A DNA stretch of 37,963 nucleotides from an uncultured Flavobacteriia bacterium (GCA_903873915.1 CAIQQH010000064.1:1-37963); one strand, 5' to 3'. Positions 8,203-17,191 are shown, counted from the first letter of the stretch. Translations and numbers: made by a program. Notes: generated from the sequence alone by a model not told the origin.

Positions 8203-8941
8203 ACACCACCGGACGCGACGGCGCAGCATCATTCTCAAACGGCGCTAATTGCAATTCGAGCATATACAAGCCATCGTCCACTGAATCTGGGACAAAAATC
8301 AATTCTGTAATGGTGCGCTCGTGGTTTGGTAGATCGGGGACATTCCAAAAAGCATGGTGAAAGGCGAGTGCTCCACCATCCAACTCACGATCGACAGAAG
8401 GTTGGTCAATTAACAAATGTCGAATCCCGAGCGCATTGATTTTTTCAATGCACCTGACATCCAAATAGGGTGGATTAGAGTCTGAATAATTCATGTGCAA
8501 TTTCTCGTTCGTGTTGGGAAGAGTGCGAATGATGAGTGATTCAATGTCGGCGTGCCAGATGATCTCGTCAAAATGATCTGGAAAAATGACATGATCAATC
8601 TTTCCGTCAGCAGCGACGATCTCGCGGGGAGAAAGGCTTACTACTTGTGCCAAAGAGAAAAAATCGCGCACTACTGCATTCACCGAAAATACCTCATCCG
8701 TAATATGACCCAAACACTCCGTATGTGTCATGTGACCGTGAGGATTGAACGATATATCCCTGAAATTTACACTGCCTCCTTCGTGTATCGATCCTACCCA
8801 ACCATTTGCACGCACCGGCTCCATTTTAGGCGGCTCCACATACCACGCGCGCACATTTTCAAGCCCATTTTTTAGGGAAATCGATAAATCAATGGGTGAT
8901 TTTGTGTCAATATATCGCGCTGAATCAAGGTATAATCGCAT
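8186..8941 (-). CDS. Cyclase / kynurenine-formamidase-like metal hydrolase
   Basis: A 251-aa protein of the cyclase family (PF04199), which includes kynurenine formamidase and related metal-dependent amidohydrolases. The metal-binding region reads FNPHGHMTHTECLGHI near residues 65-80, matching the family's HxGTHxDxxxH pattern with two histidines and a third four residues on, although the usual Asp is replaced by Glu. Other fitting parts are the DISF strand before it and the ALGIRHLLIDQPSVDRE segment. I chose the ATG at 8941 because the 16 extra upstream residues look unlike a domain start; a near-consensus -7 box TATCTTCG lies at 8951-8958. No kynurenine-pathway gene is adjacent, so the substrate is unknown. 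Confidence 0.8.
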   Translation of the reverse strand: MRLYLDSARYIDTKSPIDLSISLKNGLENVRAWYVEPPKMEPVRANGWVGSIHEGGSVNFRDISFNPHGHMTHTECLGHITDEVFSVNAVVRDFFSLAQVVSLSPREIVAADGKIDHVIFPDHFDEIIWHADIESLIIRTLPNTNEKLHMNYSDSNPPYLDVRCIEKINALGIRHLLIDQPSVDRELDGGALAFHHAFWNVPDLPNHERTITELIFVPDSVDDGLYMLELQLAPFENDAAPSRPVVYEIHY

Positions 8942-9054
8942 GTTTTTTTTTCGAAGATACTGCAATGTGATGATACACATGGCTCTCAAGAAAAAAAATT
9001 ATTTAAAATATATCTACCATGGTATATTTTTATACTTTTACCAAAAAAAGATTT

Positions 9055-9642
9055 ATGAAAGCAATGAATGTATTGGCAGGTTTATCCTTGGTCGTCGCAC
9101 TGGCTTCTTGTGGAACTGCAGAAGAGAAAGCAGAAAAAGTAACCTTTAACTTGGATGCAAAAGCGTCGACATTGGGTTGGAAAGGAAGTAAATCTGCGGA
9201 GTATTTCCATACGGGAATCGTGAAAATTACAAAAGGAACGATTGACATGGAAGGTGAGGAGATCGCAGGTGGGTCATTCACGATTGATATGAACACGATT
9301 GAATGTGTAGACAAAATGTTGCCAGATGATAAAAAAGCCATGTTGAATGGACACTTGAAGGATACATCGTTCTTCTTTATCGCAGAGAATCCGGAGATTA
9401 CAGTAACGGTAGCTGATTTCAAAGGCGGGAAATTGAATGTTGTCATCAACGTTTTGGGTCTTAAGATCAAGCAATCAATTCCTGTAAAAGTGACAGCAAC
9501 TGAAAAAGACGTTCGCATCAAAGGAGAGTTCGGTGTAGATGTTTCTGCCTTGAAATTGGCGGGAATGATGCCCGACCCAACGACTGGAGAAAAAATCAAT
9601 TCAGTGATTGACTTCCAATTGGATGTTCTTCTAAAAAAATAA
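9055..9642 (+). CDS. YceI-family lipoprotein
   Basis: A 195-aa exported lipoprotein. The ATG at 9055 gives a lipoprotein signal peptide with the lipobox ALASC, Cys19 being the lipidation site. The remainder is a YceI-like lipocalin-type beta-barrel (PF04264) with the recognisable LGWKGSK and FHTGIVKITKGTIDM segments and the LNGHLKDTSFF segment. YceI barrels bind isoprenoid or other amphiphilic ligands; the ligand here is unknown. A terminator hairpin follows at 9664, so the gene appears monocistronic. A possible -7 box TACTTTTA lies at 9033-9040. An upstream in-frame ATG at 9019 would place a basic segment before the signal peptide and overlap that box, so I rejected it. Confidence 0.88.
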   Translation: MKAMNVLAGLSLVVALASCGTAEEKAEKVTFNLDAKASTLGWKGSKSAEYFHTGIVKITKGTIDMEGEEIAGGSFTIDMNTIECVDKMLPDDKKAMLNGHLKDTSFFFIAENPEITVTVADFKGGKLNVVINVLGLKIKQSIPVKVTATEKDVRIKGEFGVDVSALKLAGMMPDPTTGEKINSVIDFQLDVLLKK

Positions 9643-9663
9643 TTTGGACCACACGATAAAGAC

Positions 9664-9691
9664 AAGGATGGGTATTGCTCATCCTTTTTTT
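9664..9691 (+). terminator. Intrinsic terminator after the YceI gene
   Basis: AAGGATG (9664-9670) pairs with CATCCTT (9680-9686), followed by a T run to 9691. It lies 22 bases after the YceI stop. The following gene has its own promoter directly after it. Confidence 0.8.
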
Positions 9692-9694
9692 ATT

Positions 9695-9702
9695 TACTTT
9701 CG
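9695..9702 (+). promoter_or_regulatory. -7 box of the HAD gene, 4 nt before ATG
   Basis: TACTTTCG differs from TAnnTTTG at one position and ends exactly 4 bases before the ATG at 9707. With the usual start distance of this promoter class, the transcript would begin at or within a few bases of the start codon (leaderless). Confidence 0.45.
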
Positions 9703-9706
9703 GGCC

Positions 9707-10315
9707 ATGAACTACAAGGCAGTCATCTTTGACTTGGGTGGTGTGATTATTCACATCGATTACGCGGCTACGATTCATGCTTTCGAAAACCTTGGCCACA
9801 GTGATTTCCACAATTTGTATTCGCAAGCCCAACAGAGTGGCTTGTTTGATGAATTAGAGACGGGAAAAATCTCAGGACAACGTTTTATCAATGAGTTATT
9901 GCCTTATTTAAAGGCGGGAACTTCGCCAAACAAAGTTGTTGCTGCATGGAACGCCCTGATTGGAGCAGTACCCAAAGAACGAATTGAACTCCTTCAAAAA
10001 GTACGCGAAAAATATCCTACGTTTTTACTGAGTAACACCAATGAGCTCCACATTCAAGCGGTTTTGCGATCGTGGAATGCCAGCAGCAATCAACCAATGA
10101 GCGATTTTTTCGATCACATCTATCTTTCTCATGAAATCGGAATGCGGAAACCGAACGCTGAAATCTTCGAATTTGTTTGCGATAAAAACAATTTAGCTCC
10201 TTCCGAGACCTTGTTTATAGACGATTCCATTCAACATATTGAAGGGGCAAAATCTTGTGGTTTGCAGACGGTTCATTTGACCGACTTCGCCATGTTGGAT
10301 CAGCTTTTCTCTTGA
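9707..10315 (+). CDS. HAD-superfamily phosphatase (subfamily IA, YihX-like)
   Basis: A 202-aa HAD hydrolase. Motif I is FDLGGVI with the nucleophile Asp9; the second aspartate of the usual DxD is Gly, as in YihX-like members. Motif II is LLSNTN, the Lys of motif III lies in GMRKPNAEIF, and motif IV is FIDDSIQHIEGA. A helical cap region lies between motifs I and II. Such enzymes dephosphorylate small sugar phosphates or nucleotides; the substrate cannot be told from sequence. The ATG at 9707 was chosen because earlier in-frame codons overlap the terminator and -7 box. Its last 16 bases overlap the end of the convergent epimerase gene. Confidence 0.9.
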   Translation: MNYKAVIFDLGGVIIHIDYAATIHAFENLGHSDFHNLYSQAQQSGLFDELETGKISGQRFINELLPYLKAGTSPNKVVAAWNALIGAVPKERIELLQKVREKYPTFLLSNTNELHIQAVLRSWNASSNQPMSDFFDHIYLSHEIGMRKPNAEIFEFVCDKNNLAPSETLFIDDSIQHIEGAKSCGLQTVHLTDFAMLDQLFS

Positions 10316-10704
10316 CAGAGTTCGATGAGCACCCCTTCTGTAGAACTTGGGTGTAAAAAGGCGATACGCTTATTGTCGGCGCCATCTTTTGGCGATTGAT
10401 GGATCAATTGAAATCCTTCATTTGTCAAGCGAGCAAGTTCGGCATCGAGATCTTCCACTTCAAAAGCAATGTGATGAATGCCTTTGCCTTTCTTCTCTAA
10501 AAATCGTGCGATAGGTGACTCAGGATTCGTTGCTTCGAGCAATTCAATCTTCGATTCACCAATCTTTAAAAAAGCCGTTTTCACCCCTTCCGAATGCACC
10601 TCTTCCGTTTTGTAGCACGAGGTACCTAACAATTTTTCGAACGTTTTTACCGTTTCATCAATGCTGCTTACAGCAATTCCCAGGTGTTCGATTTTCTTCA
10701 GCAT
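10300..10704 (-). CDS. mce: Methylmalonyl-CoA epimerase
   Basis: A 134-aa vicinal-oxygen-chelate protein that interconverts the (R)- and (S)-forms of methylmalonyl-CoA, linking propionyl-CoA metabolism to succinyl-CoA. The N-terminal repeat begins MLKKIEHLGIAV with the metal His7. The second repeat has GIHHIAFEVEDLD, and the C-terminal VLIELCQ provides the metal-binding Glu. Length is typical for the family. It starts 4 bases after the stop of the T9SS-tailed gene upstream, so the two are probably one operon even though their functions seem unrelated. Its 3' end overlaps the convergent HAD gene by 16 bp. No mutase genes are visible nearby. Confidence 0.93.
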   Translation of the reverse strand: MLKKIEHLGIAVSSIDETVKTFEKLLGTSCYKTEEVHSEGVKTAFLKIGESKIELLEATNPESPIARFLEKKGKGIHHIAFEVEDLDAELARLTNEGFQLIHQSPKDGADNKRIAFLHPSSTEGVLIELCQEKS

Positions 10705-10708
10705 ACTT

Positions 10709-11506
10709 TTAGTTCTTTATGAACTTTTCATTGACATTGTCAAAATTGATGTAGTAGGCACCAGGGATGAGGTTTTGGCAATTTACCGATGCGCCCACCC
10801 CTTTTTTCACGATGTTTCCGTAGGCATCAAAAATTTCAAAGCGCGTCTCGGAGGGTTTTCCATTTGAGGAAAAGTAAATCATGTCCTTCACTTTCGCAGG
10901 GCTTTTAACCACTTGAGTTAGGTTCGATTTAAAGGTGACTTGTTTCGATTCTCGTTTCGAACCCGAATGATCCACCTGCACAACACGAATTGTATTTTGT
11001 CCGGAATGCGGTGACACCAAAAATTCATAGGCATTGTTTCCGCTTGAGCCTTTGCCATCGACCTCACCTATGGTTACCCATTTGTCCCAACGATATTGTT
11101 CAATGTGAAACGGTAGCTTCCCCTGTTCGCCAGTTGTTTTCCACGTTAATTTTCCTGTAGAGCTTACATTGATCGCAGTGACAACAAAGGTGCTTCGCGG
11201 CAGCAGCACCTCTGGATTCAAGATTTTTGGTGTACATCCGTCATTGTGATCAATAACGATGAAAACAGGTTCGCCGATGGCGATATTAAAATTGGCAAAA
11301 TCAATCTCAAAAGCGCCCATGTTTGTTCCGCCAGGCATGACATCGCCATTGACTGTCACTTTTGTTGCACAATACCCAAAGCCATCGTCCGACATGGGAT
11401 TCTGGATGTACAGGTTTTTTCCTTGATACGTGCCTTCAACAGAAAGCGTAGACCCAAAAGAGACCTTTATGACGAAAAGAAAAAAGACAACTAGCAACTG
11501 TTTCAT
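10709..11506 (-). CDS. Secreted protein with T9SS C-terminal sorting domain, function unknown
   Basis: A 265-aa exported protein. The ATG at 11506 opens the signal peptide MKQLLVVFFLFVIKVSFGS; an earlier in-frame start would add 37 residues with a poor N-terminus and was rejected. The middle part is beta-rich and includes a Cys pair (GYCATKV and DGCTPK) that could form a disulfide. The last 75 or so residues have the form of a type A Por secretion tail: FEIFDAYGNIVKKG followed by LIPGAYYINF. This directs the protein through the outer membrane by the type IX system. I do not recognise the passenger domain. It is 4 bases upstream of mce and probably co-transcribed with it. Confidence 0.8.
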   Translation of the reverse strand: MKQLLVVFFLFVIKVSFGSTLSVEGTYQGKNLYIQNPMSDDGFGYCATKVTVNGDVMPGGTNMGAFEIDFANFNIAIGEPVFIVIDHNDGCTPKILNPEVLLPRSTFVVTAINVSSTGKLTWKTTGEQGKLPFHIEQYRWDKWVTIGEVDGKGSSGNNAYEFLVSPHSGQNTIRVVQVDHSGSKRESKQVTFKSNLTQVVKSPAKVKDMIYFSSNGKPSETRFEIFDAYGNIVKKGVGASVNCQNLIPGAYYINFDNVNEKFIKN

Positions 11507-11774
11507 GTACGAAAAGGCAAAATAAACAACTGTTCCAATGACTGCGAATGTAAGCTCATTTTTCCGTTTTCCCAAATTTGCTTTGTGCTGTATCAAAGAG
11601 GAGATCAATCCAAACAAAAGCAGTTATCAAAAGAACCTTTTTAAAAACTTATCTTAAGAAAGGTGCCATTTGCATCAAATAAAATGTACTATTGCTGAAC
11701 GGAATACTATTACACTGAGCGTGATACACGAAAAAATGTGGATCTCTCGAAAAACTGAACTAAACTAACGCTAC

Positions 11775-14219
11775 ATGAAAACAATCTGCACCTTGCTTTT
11801 TTTGCTTGGAATTTCTGCTGTTACATTTGCCCAACCCACACAAACCGTTCGCGGTAGAGTCTTGGACAGTGAAACGAATTTCCCTTTGGTTGGCGCCAAA
11901 GTTGAAATACTTTCCGTAGATTCCGTGATGTTGAGCCGCGGTTTAACCAATATTGATGGTGAATTCACCTTATTAAAAGTTCCGGTTGGGAAACACCAAG
12001 TGCGCATCTCGATGATGACCTATGATACAAAAACACAAACGGTTGAAGTCAATTCAGGAAAAGAAGTGGTATTGAATATTTTGCTTTCAGAGAGTTTTCA
12101 GGAACAGGCAGAAGTCACCGTTGTTGGACGTAAAAAAGGCGAAGTCATCAATGAGTTGGCTTTAATTTCTGCACAACAGTTCAGCGTAGAAGAAACAAAC
12201 CGCTATCCTGGTTCACGTATGGATCCGGCGCGTATGGCATCCAACTTTGCAGGGGTTCAAGGGGCCGATGACAGCAGAAATGACATCGTTGTCCGAGGAA
12301 ATTCACCTCTTGGCGTCATTTACCGCGTTGAGGGCATAGACATCCCAAACCCTTCCCACTTCGCGATTTCAGGAAGTACGGGAGGGCCCGTGTCTATATT
12401 GAACAACAAGATTCTTGGCAACTCAGATTTCTTCATGAGTGCCTTTCCTGCCGAATATGGAAACAGTACATCGGGAGTATTTGACTTAAAGCTGCGCAGC
12501 GGAAACGATTCGCGCACAGAGTTCACTGGTCAGTTTGGTTTCTTGGGGACAGAACTCGTCGCTGAAGGACCACTGAGCAAAAAGAGTCGTGCAAGTTTCT
12601 TGATTATGGGCCGCTACTCCACCTTATCGCTCTTTCAAAAGTTGGGTATTCAGATCGGAACAGATGCCATTCCGGTGTATGGTGATGGTGCATTCAAGTT
12701 CAATTTCCCTTTAAAATCAGGCGGACATCTTTCCTTGTGGGGAATGGGTGGAAAGAGCAACATCGCCATCAAAATCTCCGAACAAACTGCCTATTCATCC
12801 GAATTCTATGGCGAGGGTGACCGCGACCAGTATTTTGGCACGAGCATGTATGTTTCGGGCGTGACCTATAAAAAGCCCATCAGCGAAAAGACATTTCTTC
12901 AATCCACGATTGCCGTTTCTCTTGAGGAGCAGCACACCAATCACAACTACTTGAAGCGCAGTTTGAACGTGAACGGTGGAGACACTACCATAAAGGTCGA
13001 CACCTTGTATCCACTCGTGGGCTATAAATTCAAGATTGGGAAGTTGTCGGGTTATACTTCCATTACGCATAAATTCAATAAAAAACACCTCATCAAGGCG
13101 GGGATTAACTTTGACCTTTTCTCGATGAATCAAATCGATTCTGTGTTGAATGACATCAATGTGCCAGACAACTTCAAGTTGCGTTGGGACTACCAAGGAA
13201 AATCTGCACTGATTCAACCCTTTGTACAATGGAAGTGGCGCATCAATGAGAACATGGATTTCACAGCAGGAATACACGCACAGTATTTCAGTTTGAGCAA
13301 TAGCATTAGCCCATTAGAACCGCGCATGGGTTGGAAGTACCGCATGGGAGGTGGACAAGCCATCTTTGTTGGTGCAGGGATGCATAGTCAGACGCAGCCC
13401 TACTACATGTACACGATGTTCAATCCTGACGGTTCAAAGACGATGCAAAACAAGTCAATGGGATTCACGCGCAGTTTACATACCGGCATAGGCTATGAGA
13501 AAGTGTTCAACAAAGGATTTAGCGTGCGCACAGAGGCGTATTATCAAAACTTGTACAACATCCCTGTAACAGTGAATCCATCGTCGTTCTCGATGATCAA
13601 TGTGGGAAGTGGGTTTGCGCGTTTCTTCCCGGATTCACTTCAAAACACAGGAACAGGATTCAACTACGGACTTGAGTTGACCGTTCAGAAGTATTTTGAT
13701 AAATCATTCTTCTTCCTTTTCTCGGCAACTTTGTATGATTCGCGCTACAAAGGAAGCGATGGGATTTTGAGAAATACATCCTACAACGGAAACTATGTTG
13801 CCAACTTATTGATTGGTAAAGAGTTTAAGATTGGCACGAAAAACACGATTGGGATTGGTACGAAAATCACTCGTGCCGGTGGAAAGCGCTATGGTGCAGT
13901 TGACATCGCAAAAACAGATGCGTTGAAGGAGATTGTATTCAAAGATTCCGCATTCAACGATCTTCAATTTGCTGACTACTTCCGCATCGATTTCAAGATC
14001 AGCTGGCGTTTGAATACAGCAAAAATGACGCACGAGATTGGACTTGACTTGGTGAACATCTTGAACACGAAAAACTTATTGAGTTTAGCCTATGCACCTT
14101 CACTTGACCCGAATGTGATCAACTCGCCAAATTACCAACCGATTGCACAAAAATCACAGTTAGGGTTCTTGCCGATCTTCTATTACAAGATTGATTTTAG
14201 AATTGGGAAGAAGGAGTAA
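11775..14219 (+). CDS. TonB-dependent outer-membrane receptor with carboxypeptidase-like N-domain
   Basis: An 814-aa outer-membrane protein. A signal peptide (MKTICTLLFLLGISAVTFAQ) is followed by a carboxypeptidase-regulatory-like beta-sandwich (about residues 24-112, TVRGRVLDSETNFPLVGAKV). A plug domain follows (about 120-230, with IVVRGNSPLGVIYRVEGIDI), then a long beta-barrel rich in aromatic strands. This order is usual for Bacteroidota TonB receptors that import siderophores, vitamins or glycans; no SusD partner is present, so the substrate is unknown. The stop TAA at 14217-14219 directly abuts the stop of the convergent gene. No clear TAnnTTTG box was found in the 268 bases upstream. 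Confidence 0.92.
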   Translation: MKTICTLLFLLGISAVTFAQPTQTVRGRVLDSETNFPLVGAKVEILSVDSVMLSRGLTNIDGEFTLLKVPVGKHQVRISMMTYDTKTQTVEVNSGKEVVLNILLSESFQEQAEVTVVGRKKGEVINELALISAQQFSVEETNRYPGSRMDPARMASNFAGVQGADDSRNDIVVRGNSPLGVIYRVEGIDIPNPSHFAISGSTGGPVSILNNKILGNSDFFMSAFPAEYGNSTSGVFDLKLRSGNDSRTEFTGQFGFLGTELVAEGPLSKKSRASFLIMGRYSTLSLFQKLGIQIGTDAIPVYGDGAFKFNFPLKSGGHLSLWGMGGKSNIAIKISEQTAYSSEFYGEGDRDQYFGTSMYVSGVTYKKPISEKTFLQSTIAVSLEEQHTNHNYLKRSLNVNGGDTTIKVDTLYPLVGYKFKIGKLSGYTSITHKFNKKHLIKAGINFDLFSMNQIDSVLNDINVPDNFKLRWDYQGKSALIQPFVQWKWRINENMDFTAGIHAQYFSLSNSISPLEPRMGWKYRMGGGQAIFVGAGMHSQTQPYYMYTMFNPDGSKTMQNKSMGFTRSLHTGIGYEKVFNKGFSVRTEAYYQNLYNIPVTVNPSSFSMINVGSGFARFFPDSLQNTGTGFNYGLELTVQKYFDKSFFFLFSATLYDSRYKGSDGILRNTSYNGNYVANLLIGKEFKIGTKNTIGIGTKITRAGGKRYGAVDIAKTDALKEIVFKDSAFNDLQFADYFRIDFKISWRLNTAKMTHEIGLDLVNILNTKNLLSLAYAPSLDPNVINSPNYQPIAQKSQLGFLPIFYYKIDFRIGKKE

Positions 14220-15113
14220 TTAAAAATGCGGGCACGTTTTGCATTTCTTTTCTTTTGGCTTCACATAAAACATGAAACCTAGGGCTGTATCGAACTGCAA
14301 ATACCCATATTGTTGATGTGCATACGCTGAATCATCGTCCGGACGGGTTTTCACGTGTTTCTGATTCATGTAACCTCCGCTTACTCCTGTGCGCAAGAAA
14401 AGGTGGTTCCAGAACTCAAAGCGCAGTGAGGCATGACCAGAAAGTGCATAGCCCGATAAGGAAATGGTAACCATGTCTTTTTGTCCAGCGAAGGTGAAAT
14501 CATTGTACGAAAGAATGGCTCCTGCTCCAATTCCTGCGTTCGAACTTAAGGTAAATGATTTTCCAATCGCGAAAAGCCGGTCTGTGCGCGTCAATTCAAC
14601 GCGGATGTAATTTAAACCGTTCGAGTTTTCATAGTGAAACCTTTCACGGTTGGTAGTTACAGGTAAGTTGGAATAGGTTCCTGGTATAATTTCATGTGAA
14701 GTAATAGTATCAAAATTAACATTTCCAAGGCTTGGATCAATTGTTCCGCTCAAGAGCACATTGTTTTGATCTTGAAAAATGTACTTCATGTGATCATAAC
14801 CCAAAGAAACCGCATAGTGGTCCTTGAAATAATACCCAAAGCGTGCATTAAACTGAGGCACAGTAAGCGTTGTTGGGTTGATGTATTGCTTAAATTGATG
14901 TGAAGGGTTGTCCTTTGCCACACTTCCGTCCAAATGAAAATCGTAACCCGCGCCCGTGAAATAAAGGTCACTTTTGGTGTAGAAGGAACGATTGTATCCC
15001 CAATAACCAAAGAAATTCCCTTTTTGAAAGGAATAGGGTTTGCGGTTACTTTGCGCATTCAGTCCTAGTGGAAGGATGATGCTGAATAGAAGAACGGAAA
15101 GAATTCGAGCCAT
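14220..15113 (-). CDS. Outer-membrane beta-barrel-like protein, unknown function
   Basis: A 297-aa exported protein with signal peptide MARILSVLLFSIILPLGLNAQ. The mature part is made of alternating amphipathic strands with frequent Tyr and Phe, as in small outer-membrane barrels (for example FGYWGYNRSFY, FGYYFKDHYAVSLGYDHM). The C-terminus ends in the unusual tail KKCKTCPHF with a CxxC pair. It is the last gene of a probable operon, starting 12 bases after the stop of the lipoprotein gene. Its stop codon abuts that of the convergent TonB receptor with no spacing. No named family is recognised; a porin-like or assembly role is a guess. Confidence 0.8.
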   Translation of the reverse strand: MARILSVLLFSIILPLGLNAQSNRKPYSFQKGNFFGYWGYNRSFYTKSDLYFTGAGYDFHLDGSVAKDNPSHQFKQYINPTTLTVPQFNARFGYYFKDHYAVSLGYDHMKYIFQDQNNVLLSGTIDPSLGNVNFDTITSHEIIPGTYSNLPVTTNRERFHYENSNGLNYIRVELTRTDRLFAIGKSFTLSSNAGIGAGAILSYNDFTFAGQKDMVTISLSGYALSGHASLRFEFWNHLFLRTGVSGGYMNQKHVKTRPDDDSAYAHQQYGYLQFDTALGFMFYVKPKEKKCKTCPHF

Positions 15114-15125
15114 AATTAGTCGATT

Positions 15126-15815
15126 TTAACGAGTGATTATCTTTACCCACTCCTCCTGTTCCATGATTTTTTCTAGGCGGTAGTGGACTTTTTTATCGCT
15201 TGAGTACCATTCCACCAAGCCGATTCCTTTTGCGAAATAAGCAACAGCTTTTCCTTCGAGCACGGACTCTTTTTTGGTGAACGGATTGAAATTAGTCATT
15301 CTAATGTTATCTGCAAACGCAACGACCTCAGTTGTCTTATTCATTACTTTGCGTTTACTTTCCTTCACCACCGTTCGGCGAATTTCCTGCAAGATTAGTG
15401 TTGAATCGAGGAATCCTTGAAAACGCGATGCGAAATACGCTTCGTCGTCTTTGTCCATTGGAATGACTTTCGTTCGAAACACATCTGCCTTGGTTTTTTC
15501 ACCATTGCGATTCACCACCATGTGATCCATGATGTCTAAGGAATCGACGTTATAATTCAATGCCTCGAGGATTCTTCCATCGCCAGAATAGCGCTCAACA
15601 ATGACGTGCTTACCTTCACTGTCTTGAATGGAGTAGACACGGTGAAATTGCTCGATCAGCCCATTCTCCAAATCGCGGTATTGGTACACTTTAGGAATGC
15701 TATCCACTGGATAGAAATAGTCAAAATACGCGTTTACAGAGCTGGATTCTGAGGCATCGTTGCAGGCTGTCAACAGACAAATAATCAATGCCAAACTGCC
15801 CAATACATACTTCAT
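15126..15815 (-). CDS. Lipoprotein of unknown function
   Basis: A 229-aa predicted lipoprotein. The ATG at 15815 gives MKYVLGSLALIICLLTAC with the lipobox LTAC, lipidated at Cys18. The mature part is soluble and charged, without motifs I recognise. The A of its start codon is also the last base of the rluB stop (TGATG), indicating tight translational coupling. Together with the barrel-like gene after it, it forms the distal part of a three-gene operon. It may be an outer-membrane anchored accessory protein, but this is inference. Confidence 0.8.
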   Translation of the reverse strand: MKYVLGSLALIICLLTACNDASESSSVNAYFDYFYPVDSIPKVYQYRDLENGLIEQFHRVYSIQDSEGKHVIVERYSGDGRILEALNYNVDSLDIMDHMVVNRNGEKTKADVFRTKVIPMDKDDEAYFASRFQGFLDSTLILQEIRRTVVKESKRKVMNKTTEVVAFADNIRMTNFNPFTKKESVLEGKAVAYFAKGIGLVEWYSSDKKVHYRLEKIMEQEEWVKIITR

Positions 15816-16786
15816 CACGACATTTTTAAAAATGAAACTTCTTTATCAGATAATTGACGATACATCCCTCGTGGTAGATCTTTTTTTGTGAGACCGGCAA
15901 ATTGCACACGATCAAGTTTCACGACTTCATAACCCAATGCTTCAAACATTCGTCGAACGATACGATTCTTCCCTGTGTGCAATTGAACACCCACCTCTCG
16001 GCTATTGCCATCTTTCACAAATTCGGCGGCATCAAAAGTAGTGCGGCCATCTTCCAAATCCACACCCTTCAACAAGGTCTGGAGGTGCTCACGACTCACT
16101 GGTTTATTCAATTCAACATGGTAAATCTTCAAGGCCTTGTGCTTGGGGTGCGTTAACTTCTTCGCCATATCCCCATCATTGGTAAACAGCAAGAGTCCTG
16201 TGGTGTCTCGGTCGAGTCGTCCAACAGGATATACGCGCTCACGACATGCCTTTCGCACCAAGCCCATCACCGTTTTACGTCCAAGAGGATCGTCCATGGT
16301 GGTAATGAATCCTTTCGGTTTATTTAGTAGCACATAGCGTTTTGTCTCAGCATTGATGGTTTCACCATCATAGCGCACCACGTCATCTGGTTTTATTTTG
16401 TAACCAAGTTCAGTAATGATTTCTCCATTGATGGATACCACGCCTGTTTGAATGAGGACGTCTGCTTCACGTCGGGAACAAATACCGGCATTTGAGAGGT
16501 ATTTATTCAGGCGAATTGCATCTTCATTGAACGATGGCAATGGATCGCCCTTTTTCACTTTTTCTTTGAAGTCAATGTATTTCCGTTTGTCACGGGCAGA
16601 AACTTCTTTTTCAGTTGCTGGGGCACTGGATTTTTTAGCTGGAGCGTCTTTAACAGGCCGTGTTGGCTTGGCATTTTTTGTACTTGCAGCAGATTTTCCT
16701 TTGGCACTTGCCGCAGGGGCTCCTTTTTTCAGAGCTGAGGGAAATGGTTTACGGGCTTTCCCTGAAACCGGTTTTCTTGTGTTCAT
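15815..16786 (-). CDS. rluB: 16S/23S rRNA pseudouridine synthase, RluB/RsuA family, with long basic N-terminal tail
   Basis: A 323-aa enzyme of the RsuA/RluB group, which isomerises uridine to pseudouridine in ribosomal RNA. The first 80 or so residues form a Lys/Ala/Pro-rich low-complexity tail (repeated KKGAPAAS, SAKGKSAAS and similar) that is probably disordered and RNA-binding. An S4 RNA-binding domain follows (about 90-150, IRLNKYLSNAGICSRREAD), then the catalytic domain with the active-site Asp in GRLDRDTTGLLLF and the family block TGKNRIVRRMFEALGYEV. The ATG at 16786 was chosen over a GTG one codon earlier. A textbook promoter (TTG, 19 nt, TATCTTTG) lies upstream. The stop overlaps the start of the lipoprotein gene. 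Exact target uridine is uncertain. Confidence 0.92.
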   Translation of the reverse strand: MNTRKPVSGKARKPFPSALKKGAPAASAKGKSAASTKNAKPTRPVKDAPAKKSSAPATEKEVSARDKRKYIDFKEKVKKGDPLPSFNEDAIRLNKYLSNAGICSRREADVLIQTGVVSINGEIITELGYKIKPDDVVRYDGETINAETKRYVLLNKPKGFITTMDDPLGRKTVMGLVRKACRERVYPVGRLDRDTTGLLLFTNDGDMAKKLTHPKHKALKIYHVELNKPVSREHLQTLLKGVDLEDGRTTFDAAEFVKDGNSREVGVQLHTGKNRIVRRMFEALGYEVVKLDRVQFAGLTKKDLPRGMYRQLSDKEVSFLKMS

Positions 16787-16805
16787 CACGAGCAGAATTA
16801 GGGTA

Positions 16806-16835
16806 CAAAGATAGGCGAAAAAAGCGCAGGGTCAA
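16806..16835 (-). promoter_or_regulatory. Promoter of the rluB operon (TTG-N19-TATCTTTG)
   Basis: On the minus strand, TTG at 16833-16835 and a perfect -7 box TATCTTTG at 16806-16813 are 19 bases apart, the best Bacteroidota consensus promoter in the window. The -33 part overlaps the stop codon of the upstream YraN gene. Confidence 0.75.
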
Positions 16836-17191
16836 GAAATGGGGTAAAATGCATCTTCAATGTGCTCAATATCAGTTCGAAATGAATTGTGCACAATGGA
16901 AACGACATCAAATCTTGTCTCCTCCTCACAGTCATTTCTTGTGAGGTAATCGTGTGCCACGCGAATGATTTGTTTTTGCTTTGTTCGAGTTACCGCTCGC
17001 CATGGCTCACCAATTTCGCTTGTGACGCGTGTTTTGACCTCGACTATGATGATTTTTCCATCATAATTGGCGATGATATCCACCTCCCATTTCATGTATT
17101 TTACATTTTGAGCGATGATTTTGTAGCCTTTACTTTTGAGGTAGGTCACGGCAAGCGACTCTCCGAAGACGCCCAATTCTTGGTGGTTCAT
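16832..17191 (-). CDS. YraN/UPF0102-family endonuclease-like protein
   Basis: A 119-aa protein of the YraN family, small proteins with a PD-(D/E)xK nuclease-like fold related to Holliday junction resolvases; the physiological role in bacteria is unsettled. The N-terminus shows GVFGESLAVTYLKSKGY, and the core WEVDIIANYDGKIIIVEVKTR carries the probable metal-binding Asp38, Glu51 and Lys53. I chose the ATG at 17191 because the family usually starts a few residues before the GExLA motif. A GTG at 17209 is an alternative. The stop codon lies inside the -33 element of the rluB promoter. Confidence 0.88.
   Translation of the reverse strand: MNHQELGVFGESLAVTYLKSKGYKIIAQNVKYMKWEVDIIANYDGKIIIVEVKTRVTSEIGEPWRAVTRTKQKQIIRVAHDYLTRNDCEEETRFDVVSIVHNSFRTDIEHIEDAFYPIS

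Noticed and set aside
8942-8989. Upstream in-frame start of the cyclase gene
   Set aside because: It overlaps a -7-like box and adds 16 residues that do not fit the family.
9030-9665. 211-aa antisense ORF over the YceI gene
   Set aside because: Complete shadow of a well-recognised lipoprotein gene.
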